From positions 74,782 to 138,781 of the forward strand of contig NZ_CALDPF010000007.1 of NCBI RefSeq assembly GCF_937912035.1: 64,000 bases of DNA, given 5' to 3'. Positions 26,488 through 34,830 of this stretch are shown here, in pieces. Below the pieces are notes generated by a model. The model worked only from the letters and a program-made list of their open reading frames with translations. It did no database searches and was not told where the DNA came from. Every line of letters starts with the position of its first letter. The first letter of the stretch is position 1. The DNA is from an uncultured Bacteroides sp. (GTDB lineage: Bacteria; Bacteroidota; Bacteroidia; Bacteroidales; Bacteroidaceae). A program made the position numbers and the translations under genes.

Positions 26488-26553
26488 TGTCGTTTTAAAC
26501 AAAACGACTTGTCATTTAAACTAAAACAACATGTCATTTTTCTTAAACACATC
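26488..26553. repeat. three tandem 22-bp units (TGTCnTTT...)
   Basis: Units start at 26488, 26510 and 26532, an exact 22-bp period. All begin TGTC(G/A)TTT and contain AAAC. The first contains a perfect palindrome, GTCGTTTT-AAAC-AAAACGAC (26489-26508). The array lies between the asd terminator and the terminator of the minus-strand RNA candidate at 26573-26635. It shares period, palindromic design and setting with the array at 5265-5352, but not sequence. Nothing else is recognised in 26447-26572. Confidence 0.75.
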
Positions 26554-26572
26554 AGGCCAAACATACGGACAT

Positions 26573-26635
26573 AAAAAAAGGAGTACCGCTGTACTCCAAC
26601 CTTTATTAACCTTAAATCTAATACTATGAAAAACA
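26573..26635 (-). ncRNA. candidate small RNA with its own promoter and terminator
   Basis: A transcript of about 60-65 bases on the minus strand is predicted. It begins near 26635, 6 bases after a consensus promoter, and ends in the perfect hairpin GGAGTAC-AGCG-GTACTCC (26597 to 26580) followed by seven T (26579-26573). The body contains CATAGTATTAGATTTAAGG. It has no open reading frame of note. I recall similar leaders in other Bacteroides intergenic regions but could not search. Both ends are well supported; expression and function are not. Confidence 0.65.
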
Positions 26636-26640
26636 CATTG

Positions 26641-26671
26641 CAAAGGTAAGGAGAAAATTTTAATTTGCAAA
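26641..26671 (-). promoter_or_regulatory. consensus promoter of the small RNA candidate
   Basis: Minus-strand TTTG (complement of 26668-26671), 19-bp spacer, TACCTTTG (complement of 26641-26648). It is an exact fit to TTTG-N19-TAnnTTTG and one of the best in the window. No protein gene on this strand starts within 1 kb downstream. Confidence 0.8.
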
Positions 26672-26754
26672 TCAAGAATCAATAAATCAATGTTTTATAA
26701 CACGATTTACAAGTCGTATATCTTTATTAACTAAACATCCTAGATATTCAAAGT

Positions 26755-27036
26755 ATGTTCACAGTAATTCTAATAATGTTTGCAGGTATAATTTTAGGTG
26801 TTTTCACCCGAAAATATCAGCTGAGACCTATTAACAAACTAATAACTATTCTTATATGGCTATTATTATTCATTCTTGGCATAGAAGTAGGCAGTAACCG
26901 CGAAATTATAAACGGGTTAGCGACTTTAGGCTTGGAAGCCATAGTAATTACAATATGTGCAGTATTGGGCAGCTGTGTTTGCGCATGGGCATTATGGTAT
27001 ATACTCTACAAAAGAAAGAAAGGAGCAAAAGCATGA
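26755..27036 (+). CDS. LysO-type lysine exporter, N-terminal part
   Basis: 93 residues with three hydrophobic segments (1-15, 29-47, 55-80). It matches the first domain of the LysO (DUF340) lysine exporter: FTRKYQLRPINKLITILIWL and LLFILGIEVGSNREII. In proteobacteria LysO is one protein of about 300 residues. Here the stop overlaps the start of the next gene (ATGA, 27033-27036), so the exporter is made as two coupled chains, as in other Bacteroidetes. Lysine export is family inference. Confidence 0.8.
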   Translation: MFTVILIMFAGIILGVFTRKYQLRPINKLITILIWLLLFILGIEVGSNREIINGLATLGLEAIVITICAVLGSCVCAWALWYILYKRKKGAKA

Positions 27037-27635
27037 AAGGCAGTCTTATTATCGTAGGTTTCTTTGTTTTGGGATGTATAGTTGGAGTGTACAATATTCT
27101 ACCATTCAATATTTCTGAAACAGACATTAGTTTCTATGCATTATGTGCATTAATGTTCTCCGTAGGACTTAGTATAGGCAACGATCCACAAACTATAAAA
27201 AACTTCCGTGCCTTAAATCCCAGATTGGTATTCCTACCTGTCATGACAATCCTCGGCACATTGGCAGGAGCTGCGGTGGCCAGCCTCATCCTGACGCACA
27301 GAACAACGGCTGAATGTATGGCTGTAGGAAGCGGATTCGGGTATTATTCGCTATCAAGTATATTCATTACCGAATATAAGGGAGCAGAATTAGGAACAAT
27401 AGCTCTGCTATCAAATATTTCCAGAGAAATCATAACTCTATTGGCTGCACCATTACTTGTAAGATGGTTCGGAAATCTGGCTCCTATTTCATCAGGAGGT
27501 GCCACGACTATGGATACTACATTACCAATAATAACAAGATGCAGCGGACAGGAATTTGTAGTTGTTTCAATATTCCATGGTTTTGTAGTAGACTTCAGTG
27601 TTCCGTTTCTAGTTACTTTCTTCTGTTCATTATAA
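27033..27635 (+). CDS. LysO-type lysine exporter, C-terminal part
   Basis: 200 residues from ATG 27033, which overlaps the stop of the preceding gene. A longer frame from 26955 would run through the upstream gene and is not needed. Six hydrophobic segments are visible. The LysO motifs MFSVGLSIGNDPQTIKNFR, MAVGSGFGYYSLSSIFITEY and ALLSNISREIITLLAAP are clear. Together with the small upstream chain it should form the complete inner-membrane exporter. Confidence 0.88.
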   Translation: MKGSLIIVGFFVLGCIVGVYNILPFNISETDISFYALCALMFSVGLSIGNDPQTIKNFRALNPRLVFLPVMTILGTLAGAAVASLILTHRTTAECMAVGSGFGYYSLSSIFITEYKGAELGTIALLSNISREIITLLAAPLLVRWFGNLAPISSGGATTMDTTLPIITRCSGQEFVVVSIFHGFVVDFSVPFLVTFFCSL

Positions 27636-27685
27636 TAAACATAGGTTAAGAATATTCACTTACAATACTGGCTCACAACAATCTT

Positions 27686-27717
27686 TTTGTTTTTAATAAA
27701 ATAAAAATCTACATTTG
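27686..27717 (+). promoter_or_regulatory. promoter of the DUF4377 lipoprotein unit
   Basis: TTTG (27686-27689), 20-bp spacer, TACATTTG (27710-27717); the start codon is 28 bp downstream. Confidence 0.6.
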
Positions 27718-27745
27718 TTTTTGTAAACCAAAATATGAAATCGAA

Positions 27746-28630
27746 ATGAAAGCTTCAGAAATATTGAAAATATTGGTGTTAGTAATCTGTACATCAATCT
27801 TTATAAGTTGCCAGAAAGAAGAAGGCAGAAAAATTACAGGTTATGAGGAATACACTATCACAGTAGCATCAAAGAAAGTGCCGGGATTATTATTTGCCTC
27901 AGGTGACAATCATATATCTGAAGTATATGCGGTAATGAAGGAACATTCCGCAAAATGGGAACAGCTTGGAAATATTCAAGGATTTGAATACGAACCAGGA
28001 TATGAATATACCATGCGCATAAGCGAGACCAGCTATCTGGATCGTAGCATGGGAGATCCGGCATGGACTGAATATGAGCTGCTGAAACTGATTTCAAAAG
28101 AAGAAAAAACATCTGATGAGGTTCCAGACAATTTTATCCCTGACTGGTTCTACACAGAATACTGTAGCAGTATTGGCACTGATTTCAGATATTATATTGA
28201 TGCGGAAAATAAAGATATCATAGAAGAAGATTTAAACTCAAACCCAATAATTACATTCGGTGGTTTGAATTGCTATATGGACAACAACTGGACAAGATGG
28301 CTTCTTGTAAACGAAAAGAAGGAAATAGATATGCTTGGTTATATAAAGAAAGTAAACAAGGAAGGCATTAATTTTCCGGAATCATATAACAACCTCAAAC
28401 CTAAAGGAACAATTGTCGGGACTATGGAATGGACTTTCATTATAGGCAATGATCCTGAGAACGAAGATAATGCAATAAAATATGATGTATTCATCTGCAA
28501 TCCTTCAAAGAACAAATCTGCCGGTCCTACATCCGTTCCATCTTTCTACAAAGATTTTACACATTATTATCAGGAAAAATATCCTGAAGCCGGAGTCAGG
28601 GCTGTAGCGATAAATCATAACCTAAAATAA
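27746..28630 (+). CDS. DUF4377-like lipoprotein
   Basis: 294 residues. Lipoprotein signal with lipobox FISC (Cys22). The region 30-110 resembles DUF4377: YTITVASKKV, then WEQLGNIQGFEYEPGYEYTM and a tyrosine-rich strand ELLKLISK. The C-terminal 180 residues are not recognised. DUF4377 proteins are exported, often next to stress or envelope genes; the function is unknown. The next lipoprotein gene starts 3 bp later, so they are translationally linked. Confidence 0.68.
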   Translation: MKASEILKILVLVICTSIFISCQKEEGRKITGYEEYTITVASKKVPGLLFASGDNHISEVYAVMKEHSAKWEQLGNIQGFEYEPGYEYTMRISETSYLDRSMGDPAWTEYELLKLISKEEKTSDEVPDNFIPDWFYTEYCSSIGTDFRYYIDAENKDIIEEDLNSNPIITFGGLNCYMDNNWTRWLLVNEKKEIDMLGYIKKVNKEGINFPESYNNLKPKGTIVGTMEWTFIIGNDPENEDNAIKYDVFICNPSKNKSAGPTSVPSFYKDFTHYYQEKYPEAGVRAVAINHNLK

Positions 28631-28633
28631 CTA

Positions 28634-29194
28634 ATGATGAAAACAATAAAACTATTCTTCCTAATCATAACAACTATAGTTGCCAGTTGTACACACCATA
28701 CACAAACAATACACCGTGAAAACGGATGGTATCATTATGAAAACGACAGTCTTTCATTAGAGCCAATAGTAACTGTAAAAGAATTTAACAGCTTAAAACT
28801 GGATTCTGACATTAATGGTACATATGTTATTTTAGGACAGATAAGCAAACACAAAACAGAAAAATGGTCTGACGAAACAGAAAAATCAGTAGGAAAACAA
28901 ATCGCTTTTGTTTTAAATGATTCCATAATCACTGCCCCTCAAGTAAACGACAGAATAGAAAGTGGTACATTTTTGATTTCATCCGTTAATGACAAGGATT
29001 TGCCTCTCTTATATAAACAACTAGTAAAAGAAAAGTCAGATTCCATAGAAGCTTTGTTCAAAGATTGGGAAAAAGACTCGCTATATTACACATTAGACCA
29101 AAGGCAGAAAGATTCCATTACAGTCAGTCTGGATTATATTGAAGCGAAGGACTGGCTGAACTTGACAAGAAAAGAATTCCATAACGGTAAGTAA
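28634..29194 (+). CDS. lipoprotein with SecD P1-head-like domain
   Basis: 186 residues (MMKTIK start; the second ATG is equally possible). Lipobox VASC. Residues 90-140, with GKQIAFVLNDSIITAPQVND followed by IESGTFLISSV, match the pattern of the P1-head subdomain of SecD (AIVLDG...SAP...I.GG...I), the periplasmic part that helps pull proteins through the Sec channel. Here it is detached from any membrane translocase and tethered by lipid. The role is unknown. It lies 3 bp after the DUF4377 lipoprotein gene. Confidence 0.6.
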   Translation: MMKTIKLFFLIITTIVASCTHHTQTIHRENGWYHYENDSLSLEPIVTVKEFNSLKLDSDINGTYVILGQISKHKTEKWSDETEKSVGKQIAFVLNDSIITAPQVNDRIESGTFLISSVNDKDLPLLYKQLVKEKSDSIEALFKDWEKDSLYYTLDQRQKDSITVSLDYIEAKDWLNLTRKEFHNGK

Positions 29195-29280
29195 ACAATA
29201 AATATTATATCAAAATTATTTATAAAAAAGGCATTGTATAAAAATTAATAACTACCTTTATATCAGGTTATAATCTAAAC

Positions 29281-29871
29281 ATGTTTCAAACAATGTCTAA
29301 ATTCAACACATACATGACAGGTATCGATACCGGCTTTTACAGAAACCTGTGTATTGAAAAAGGAGAAATGCGCCAATATAAAAAGAACGAATATATACAG
29401 AAAGAAGGAGAAGTATTTCCGTATTGTGGGTTACTGGAATCTGGTGTAGTAAAATACACTTGCAGAAATGCGGCAGAGGGAAAAGATTACAATATAGGCT
29501 TCTCATTTCCTGACGAATTTGTAGCAGACTATCCTTTTTGTCTTTACGCCATGAAGACAGAAATCAGCATTCAGGCAATAACTGATTGTAAAATATTCTT
29601 TTGTCATTCTGACATTATAAACAATGAATATGATGATACCGTAAACGGGCAACGTCTGGCACGTATAGCAGCCGAGCAACTGTTCAATCAGGTATATCTT
29701 AGATACATAGACTTATACCGTTACACTCCTGAAGAAAGATATATACAACTTTTGGAGAGATATCCTGATATTATCCAACTGATACCACTAAAAGAAATAG
29801 CGTCTTATTTGAGAATAACCCCTATCCATTTAAGCAGAATAAGACGGAAGCAAATTCTTGAGATGAAATAA
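29281..29871 (+). CDS. Crp/Fnr-family transcriptional regulator
   Basis: 196 residues. The N-terminal cyclic-nucleotide-type beta-roll (about 20-125) contains YIQKEGEVFPYCGLLESGVV and TDCKIFFCHSDII. A long helix follows, then a C-terminal winged helix with PLKEIASYLRITPIHLSRIR (about 168-187), the recognition helix of the family. There is no Fe-S Cys pattern like Fnr, and the residues that bind cAMP in Crp are not conserved, so the ligand is unknown. It is flanked by envelope lipoprotein genes and is a plausible local regulator. Confidence 0.85.
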   Translation: MFQTMSKFNTYMTGIDTGFYRNLCIEKGEMRQYKKNEYIQKEGEVFPYCGLLESGVVKYTCRNAAEGKDYNIGFSFPDEFVADYPFCLYAMKTEISIQAITDCKIFFCHSDIINNEYDDTVNGQRLARIAAEQLFNQVYLRYIDLYRYTPEERYIQLLERYPDIIQLIPLKEIASYLRITPIHLSRIRRKQILEMK

Positions 29872-29935
29872 TAAACAAATGTTTAGAAAATACGATATAT
29901 GAAACTAAACAAAAGTTTTATTTGGAACATTATAT

Positions 29936-29943
29936 TATTTTTG
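29936..29943 (+). promoter_or_regulatory. -7 element of the lipoprotein/PagL-like cluster
   Basis: TATTTTTG, 21 bp before the ATG at 29965; no -33 box at standard spacing. Confidence 0.45.
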
Positions 29944-29964
29944 TATTAACATAAACCTATAATT

Positions 29965-31158
29965 ATGAAAGTCATGAAATTTTACTCATTCATCATCGCA
30001 CTATTATGTGCAGTTTCCTTTACCGCATGCGACAAGGAAGATTTTTTTTATCCTACATTTTCTTTTGATGATAACGGAGAATGTTATCTACCAGATGTAG
30101 CCAATATATCAATGGAAGAGTTTAAATCGTCTGTTGTAGGCTATGGTTGGAAACATATCATTACACATGAAATAGGCAGAGACGGCAAATGTTCAAAAAA
30201 AAATTATTATGAGGACATGATTGGAGGAGGAGCAAGCCAATATTATTTTGAATCATCTTCATCAATCAAAGAATATGTTTATGTAGATGCTATTCCAGCT
30301 AATGGATATTTCACATATTCTTATGAATATGAACATGGAAACAGAGTCAATAAAGATGGGCATTCGATAATGCGTATCGTTTCTTTAAAAGGAGATGTTA
30401 TGAAAGTTATCGAATACCTTGGTTTTCGTGATGAGGGGGTAGATATATACGGTTACTCAACTTTCAAACGTATGACAAAAGAAGAACTTGCGGAAGTGCA
30501 GAATGCTTATCCTACAGATCTATCGAATATTAAAGATATTACTACATCTGTAAACGACGAAGTCAATATCATATCCGGTGACGAATTTGAATTTGACATT
30601 CTTTATCACAACGGTCCATATTCCGTAAATGCAATAAACGAGGGATCGTGCGAAATAATATCCAACGGCAACCACTTCAAAATAAAATTGCTCACAAATG
30701 GAGCTTACATATCCGTATCAGACAGGTTCAGTCATTTTGAATTCAGTATTTTCTCTACTAGTGAAAAGATGAAGCCTATAGGAACAAACATATATGATTT
30801 GAGCTATAATGAAGTTGTATTCAACAAGACATTTGAGTTTAAAGAACCAACAGAAAACAGAACATTAAGTTATGAAAACTCAAGTATAGAAACTACTGTT
30901 CGTGAGGGATATGCAGGAAGTATTTTAAGTCAATTCAACCCTTCGTACGTACTAGTTTTCGATACTGATAAAAAAGCGAGATTTATACATTTAGAGAAAG
31001 GCAGACTTTATCTGAAAGAACTTCTTCCCAAAGAAACTTTACTTTCACTAATAGAAAAAGGGAACGGTAGCTCGATTTCTTATAAACTCGAACTGACTAC
31101 ATCCAACAGAAGAGTTTTCCAGATTTTACCATTCAAGGTTACTTACAAAGAAGAATAA
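29965..31158 (+). CDS. lipoprotein of unknown function
   Basis: 397 residues. Signal MKVMKFYSFIIALLCAVSF followed by lipobox TAC (Cys22). Residues 45-185 contain a lipocalin-like run of beta strands (GWKHIITHEIGRDGKC, YGYSTFKRMTKEEL) as seen in many Bacteroides 'DUF' lipoproteins. The remainder is beta-rich with an Ig-like feel (ISGDEFEFDILYHNGPYSVN). I do not recognise the family. It is the first of three genes, with a lipoprotein and a PagL-like barrel after it. Confidence 0.65.
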   Translation: MKVMKFYSFIIALLCAVSFTACDKEDFFYPTFSFDDNGECYLPDVANISMEEFKSSVVGYGWKHIITHEIGRDGKCSKKNYYEDMIGGGASQYYFESSSSIKEYVYVDAIPANGYFTYSYEYEHGNRVNKDGHSIMRIVSLKGDVMKVIEYLGFRDEGVDIYGYSTFKRMTKEELAEVQNAYPTDLSNIKDITTSVNDEVNIISGDEFEFDILYHNGPYSVNAINEGSCEIISNGNHFKIKLLTNGAYISVSDRFSHFEFSIFSTSEKMKPIGTNIYDLSYNEVVFNKTFEFKEPTENRTLSYENSSIETTVREGYAGSILSQFNPSYVLVFDTDKKARFIHLEKGRLYLKELLPKETLLSLIEKGNGSSISYKLELTTSNRRVFQILPFKVTYKEE

Positions 31159-31196
31159 TTTCTATATTCCTTGCACAAAGTAACACACAGACAATC

Positions 31197-32162
31197 ATGA
31201 GAACAAGAAATATAATCTTATCCATATTCATAACAACACTGTTTACATGCTGTAATTCAGGTGTTTTTATTGACAATTTCATTTCTGAGTACCCTGATAC
31301 ATGTCATGTAGTAAACGGCAAACCATATAAGCTGAATTTTGATTCCGATAATTGGAACGTATTAAATGTCTATAGCATGACATCTTTGAACTATGATATA
31401 TACGACCTTGACGGAAATAAAACAAACAATCGTCTTCCTCTCGAAAATGGAGAGACGGCTATCATCTCATACCGGAGTACATATTATAAATTCCATATAG
31501 AAAAGAGAAACAGTAAGGAAATAATTATAACATGCGATAAAAATCTGGAGAATTATCCTATCAGTTTCAGCATGGTAGTAGGAAACCAATATACAAGAAG
31601 GACTATTAATGTACTGCTGAATCCTACAAATAAATTCGTTATTGACAAAGTGGAATACGATTTCGAAAATGATTTCTATTACAGTAACTACGTTGTAGAA
31701 CAAGTTGACGGGATGACGGTAAACAATTCTAATTCTGAAGGACCTATTACATTACACTTATATCCATTCAAAAACTCACTCAGAAAAATTAAGTTTGCCC
31801 CAGATGACTATGAAATTTTCAAGAATATGGATAAGATTCTTGGTGAAAATCTTGCAGAAATACCTATACCTGATATTGTAGATGAAAAACCGGTTGTTCG
31901 GAACACTAAAGCAACATTCGGACTGAAGGAACAAAGTTTCTGGACAGGCAGGCTAGACAAGGACTTTATGGTTTCAACAACAGTTCAACCAGGAGAAACA
32001 AAAAATATAGAGGTATATAACAATATTGAAGAATTCCATGTAAACTACAGAGTATATGCTTCAAATCCAGACACAGGAGAAGAATATATTTTTAAAGGAA
32101 GACTCTACAGTGAAGACCCATTCGATTACCTCATGATTTTCCCTAAATTAGACCTGAAATAA
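31197..32162 (+). CDS. lipoprotein of unknown function
   Basis: 321 residues. Lipobox LFTC (Cys18/19 in FTCCNSG). Beta-rich throughout (DIYDLDGNKTNNRLPLENG, YKFHIEKRNSKEIIITCD), with no named domain seen. Its stop codon shares one base with the start of the PagL-like gene (TAATG at 32160-32164), so the two are translated together. Likely an outer-membrane or periplasm-facing lipoprotein working with the barrel. Confidence 0.65.
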   Translation: MRTRNIILSIFITTLFTCCNSGVFIDNFISEYPDTCHVVNGKPYKLNFDSDNWNVLNVYSMTSLNYDIYDLDGNKTNNRLPLENGETAIISYRSTYYKFHIEKRNSKEIIITCDKNLENYPISFSMVVGNQYTRRTINVLLNPTNKFVIDKVEYDFENDFYYSNYVVEQVDGMTVNNSNSEGPITLHLYPFKNSLRKIKFAPDDYEIFKNMDKILGENLAEIPIPDIVDEKPVVRNTKATFGLKEQSFWTGRLDKDFMVSTTVQPGETKNIEVYNNIEEFHVNYRVYASNPDTGEEYIFKGRLYSEDPFDYLMIFPKLDLK

Positions 32163-33373
32163 TGAAAAAATTTATTACAGCAGTACTACTATGCCTGATA
32201 GCAGTAAATATAAATGCAGAAAGACAAGACAGCATTCCGAGAAAAATAATACATGTGATAGGTCTTGACTTCAAACCGGCATATACTTTCCCTACAAAAG
32301 GTTTCTTCAGAGGAGAGAATTTGGCGCAATCCCCCATACGTACCAATCTTTCCGGACATATAAAATATGGGTTCAAATTCAGTCCAAACAGCTATATGGG
32401 GAAAATGTATCCTAACACCATTCAAGGTATAGGTATAGGTTACAACTCTTTCAATAACACAAAAGAAGTAGGAAATCCAATCGCCATATATGTATTCCAG
32501 ACTTCCAGAATAGCATCTATCACCAGAAATCTTTCATTCGACTATGAATGGAATTTCGGTGCGTCATTCAGCTGGAAAAAATACGATGCCGAAAAAAATC
32601 CATTCAACACTATTGTCGGCTCAAAGACCAACGCATATATAAATCTGGGCTTCCTCTTCAACTGGCAAATGACAAATGAAATCTCATTAAGGGCAGGAAT
32701 AGGTCTTTCCCACTATTCCAACGGTAATACAAGTTACCCCAACTTCGGTGTAAACACGCTTGACGGCCGTATAGGAGTGATGTGGTGTCCACAGGATGAA
32801 ACTAAATCAGGATTGAGAAACTACAGACCGGCGATAACACCTAAGTATGGATTCAAACCATACATAAGCTATGACCTTATAGTATATGGTGCCACCAAGA
32901 AAAAAGGTGTATCCTGGCAAGATGGTACAGGAGCGGTCATCCATGGAAATTTTGCTGTAGCAGGACTGAACTTCAATCCGATGTACAACTTCAGTAAATA
33001 TTTCCGTGCCGGCCTTTCCCTTGATGCACAATATGACGAAAGTGCAAACATAACTGACCATATTGCAAATACCGATACACCTACCGATGATGTGAAATTC
33101 TTCAGACCTCCATTCATTGAACAGTTCTCACTAGGATTATCAGCCAGAGCTGAAATCGTTATGCCGATATTCTCTATAAACCTTGGTATCGGAAAGAACT
33201 TCGTGTGCAGTGGAGATGATACAAACTCTTTTTATCAGACCTTTGTGCTGAAAACTCATATTACAAACAAAATATTTCTGCATGTAGGATATCAATTATA
33301 TAAATTCAAGAATCCAAACAACTTAATGCTAGGTATAGGTTACAGATTTAATGCTCACAAGAACAGATACTGA
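32162..33373 (+). CDS. PagL-like lipid A deacylase/outer-membrane barrel
   Basis: 403 residues with a signal peptide (1-19). The motif SHYSNGNTSYPNFGVNTLDG (183-202) matches the active-site signature of the PagL/acyloxyacyl-hydrolase family, where the His (184) and Ser (186) cleave the ester-linked acyl chain at position 3 of lipid A. The remainder is beta-barrel-like with many aromatic strands. PagL itself is about 170-190 residues, so this protein is twice as long; the C-terminal half (residues 215-403) resembles further strands. Activity is plausible but not proven. Confidence 0.65.
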   Translation: MKKFITAVLLCLIAVNINAERQDSIPRKIIHVIGLDFKPAYTFPTKGFFRGENLAQSPIRTNLSGHIKYGFKFSPNSYMGKMYPNTIQGIGIGYNSFNNTKEVGNPIAIYVFQTSRIASITRNLSFDYEWNFGASFSWKKYDAEKNPFNTIVGSKTNAYINLGFLFNWQMTNEISLRAGIGLSHYSNGNTSYPNFGVNTLDGRIGVMWCPQDETKSGLRNYRPAITPKYGFKPYISYDLIVYGATKKKGVSWQDGTGAVIHGNFAVAGLNFNPMYNFSKYFRAGLSLDAQYDESANITDHIANTDTPTDDVKFFRPPFIEQFSLGLSARAEIVMPIFSINLGIGKNFVCSGDDTNSFYQTFVLKTHITNKIFLHVGYQLYKFKNPNNLMLGIGYRFNAHKNRY

Positions 33374-33456
33374 CAAAAATTTGAAATAGAACAATCTGAA
33401 ATCATCATCATCACGAAAATAATTATCACATTTCATCATCTGTAATATTTTTTTCT

Positions 33457-33464
33457 TAACTTTG
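33457..33464 (+). promoter_or_regulatory. -7 element of pgk
   Basis: TAACTTTG, followed by a 50-bp A-rich leader before the ATG at 33515. Confidence 0.55.
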
Positions 33465-33514
33465 CGAACGTCTAAGAAATAAAGAAAAAACTCTTTAATT
33501 AAAATATTAAGATT

Positions 33515-34771
33515 ATGATGACAATTGACAAATTCAACTTTGCTGGTAAAAAGGCAATCGTTCGCGTTGACTTCAACGTGCCTTTGAATGAAGAAGGTAA
33601 AATCACAGACGACACTCGTATCCGCGGTGCTCTTCCTACATTGAAAAAAATCCTTGCTGACGGTGGTGCTTTGATCATCATGTCACACATGGGTAAACCA
33701 AAAGGCAAAGTAAACGCTAAATATTCTTTAAGCCAGATTGTTGACGCTGTTTCTGCAGCTCTTGGTGTTGAAGTAAAATTCGCTCCAGACTGTGCAAAAG
33801 CTTCTGAAGCTGCTGCAGCTCTTAAACCAGGTGAAGTTCTTTTGCTTGAAAACCTCCGTTTCTATCCTGAAGAAGAAGGCAAGCCAGTAGGTATCGAAAA
33901 AGAAGATCCTGCTTACGAAGATGCTAAGAAAGCAATGAAAGCTTCTCAGAAAGAATTCGCTAAAACTCTTGCTTCATACGCTGACTGCTACGTAATGGAC
34001 GCATTCGGTACAGCTCACCGTAAACACGCATCTACAGCTGTTATCGCTGACTACTTCGATGCAGACCACAAGATGTTGGGTTACCTGATGGAAAAAGAAG
34101 TTCAGGCTGTTGACAACGTATTGAAAGATATCAAACGTCCTTTCACTGCTATCATGGGTGGTTCAAAAGTTTCTACTAAGATAGGTATCATCGAAAACTT
34201 GATGGATAAAGTTGATAACCTGATCCTTTGCGGTGGTATGGCATTTACTTTCGCTAAAGCTAAAGGTGGTAAGATCGGTAACTCATTGGTAGAAGACGAC
34301 AAACTTCAGTTGGCTCTTGACATCATCGAAAAAGCTAAAGCTAAAGGTGTTAATCTTGTATTGGGTTGCGACTGTATCGCTGCTGACGCTTTCGCTAACG
34401 ATGCTAATACTCAAGTTTGCGACGATAGCAATATTCCTGACGGTTGGATGGGTCTTGATGCAGGTCCTAAGACTCGCGAAGAATTCAAAGCTGCTATCAA
34501 AGGTGCTAAAACTATCCTTTGGAATGGTCCTGCAGGTGTATTCGAAATGGATAACTTCGCTGCTGGTTCTAAAGCAATAGCTGAAGCAATAGCTGAAGCT
34601 ACTAAAGAAGGTGCATTCTCACTCATTGGTGGTGGTGACTCAGTAGCTTGTATCAACAAGTTCGGTATGGCTGACCAGGTATCATACATATCTACTGGTG
34701 GTGGTGCTTTGCTTGAAGCTATCGAAGGTAAAATCCTTCCGGGTATCGCAGCTATCCGTGGTGATAAATAA
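33515..34771 (+). CDS. pgk: phosphoglycerate kinase
   Basis: 418-residue glycolytic enzyme: 1,3-bisphosphoglycerate + ADP to 3-phosphoglycerate + ATP. N-terminal RVDFNVPLNE and DTRIRGALPTL, the MSHMGKPKGK loop, the basic AFGTAHRKHAST patch, the IMGGSKVSTKIG hinge and the nucleotide-site GGGDSVACINKFG are all present. Two adjacent ATG codons offer a choice of start. Codon usage is visibly restricted (GCT, GGT, GAA, AAA repeated), as for a very highly expressed gene, and differs from its neighbours. Monocistronic. Confidence 0.97.
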   Translation: MMTIDKFNFAGKKAIVRVDFNVPLNEEGKITDDTRIRGALPTLKKILADGGALIIMSHMGKPKGKVNAKYSLSQIVDAVSAALGVEVKFAPDCAKASEAAAALKPGEVLLLENLRFYPEEEGKPVGIEKEDPAYEDAKKAMKASQKEFAKTLASYADCYVMDAFGTAHRKHASTAVIADYFDADHKMLGYLMEKEVQAVDNVLKDIKRPFTAIMGGSKVSTKIGIIENLMDKVDNLILCGGMAFTFAKAKGGKIGNSLVEDDKLQLALDIIEKAKAKGVNLVLGCDCIAADAFANDANTQVCDDSNIPDGWMGLDAGPKTREEFKAAIKGAKTILWNGPAGVFEMDNFAAGSKAIAEAIAEATKEGAFSLIGGGDSVACINKFGMADQVSYISTGGGALLEAIEGKILPGIAAIRGDK

Positions 34772-34800
34772 TTTGAGAATTATTTCATACCATAACAAGA

Positions 34801-34830
34801 AAAGGAGACCTTTTGGGTCTCCTTTCTTTT
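34801..34830. terminator. bidirectional terminator between pgk and the DUF3857 gene
   Basis: AAAGGAGACC (34801-34810) pairs with GGTCTCCTTT (34816-34825) around a 5-base loop, with T-rich sequence on the plus side and TTTTCTTG when read from the minus strand. Confidence 0.9.

Noticed and set aside
26466..26675. 69-codon minus-strand frame over the small RNA region
   Set aside because: It crosses the promoter, hairpin and T tract of the RNA candidate, and its Phe/Cys/Leu composition is not protein-like.
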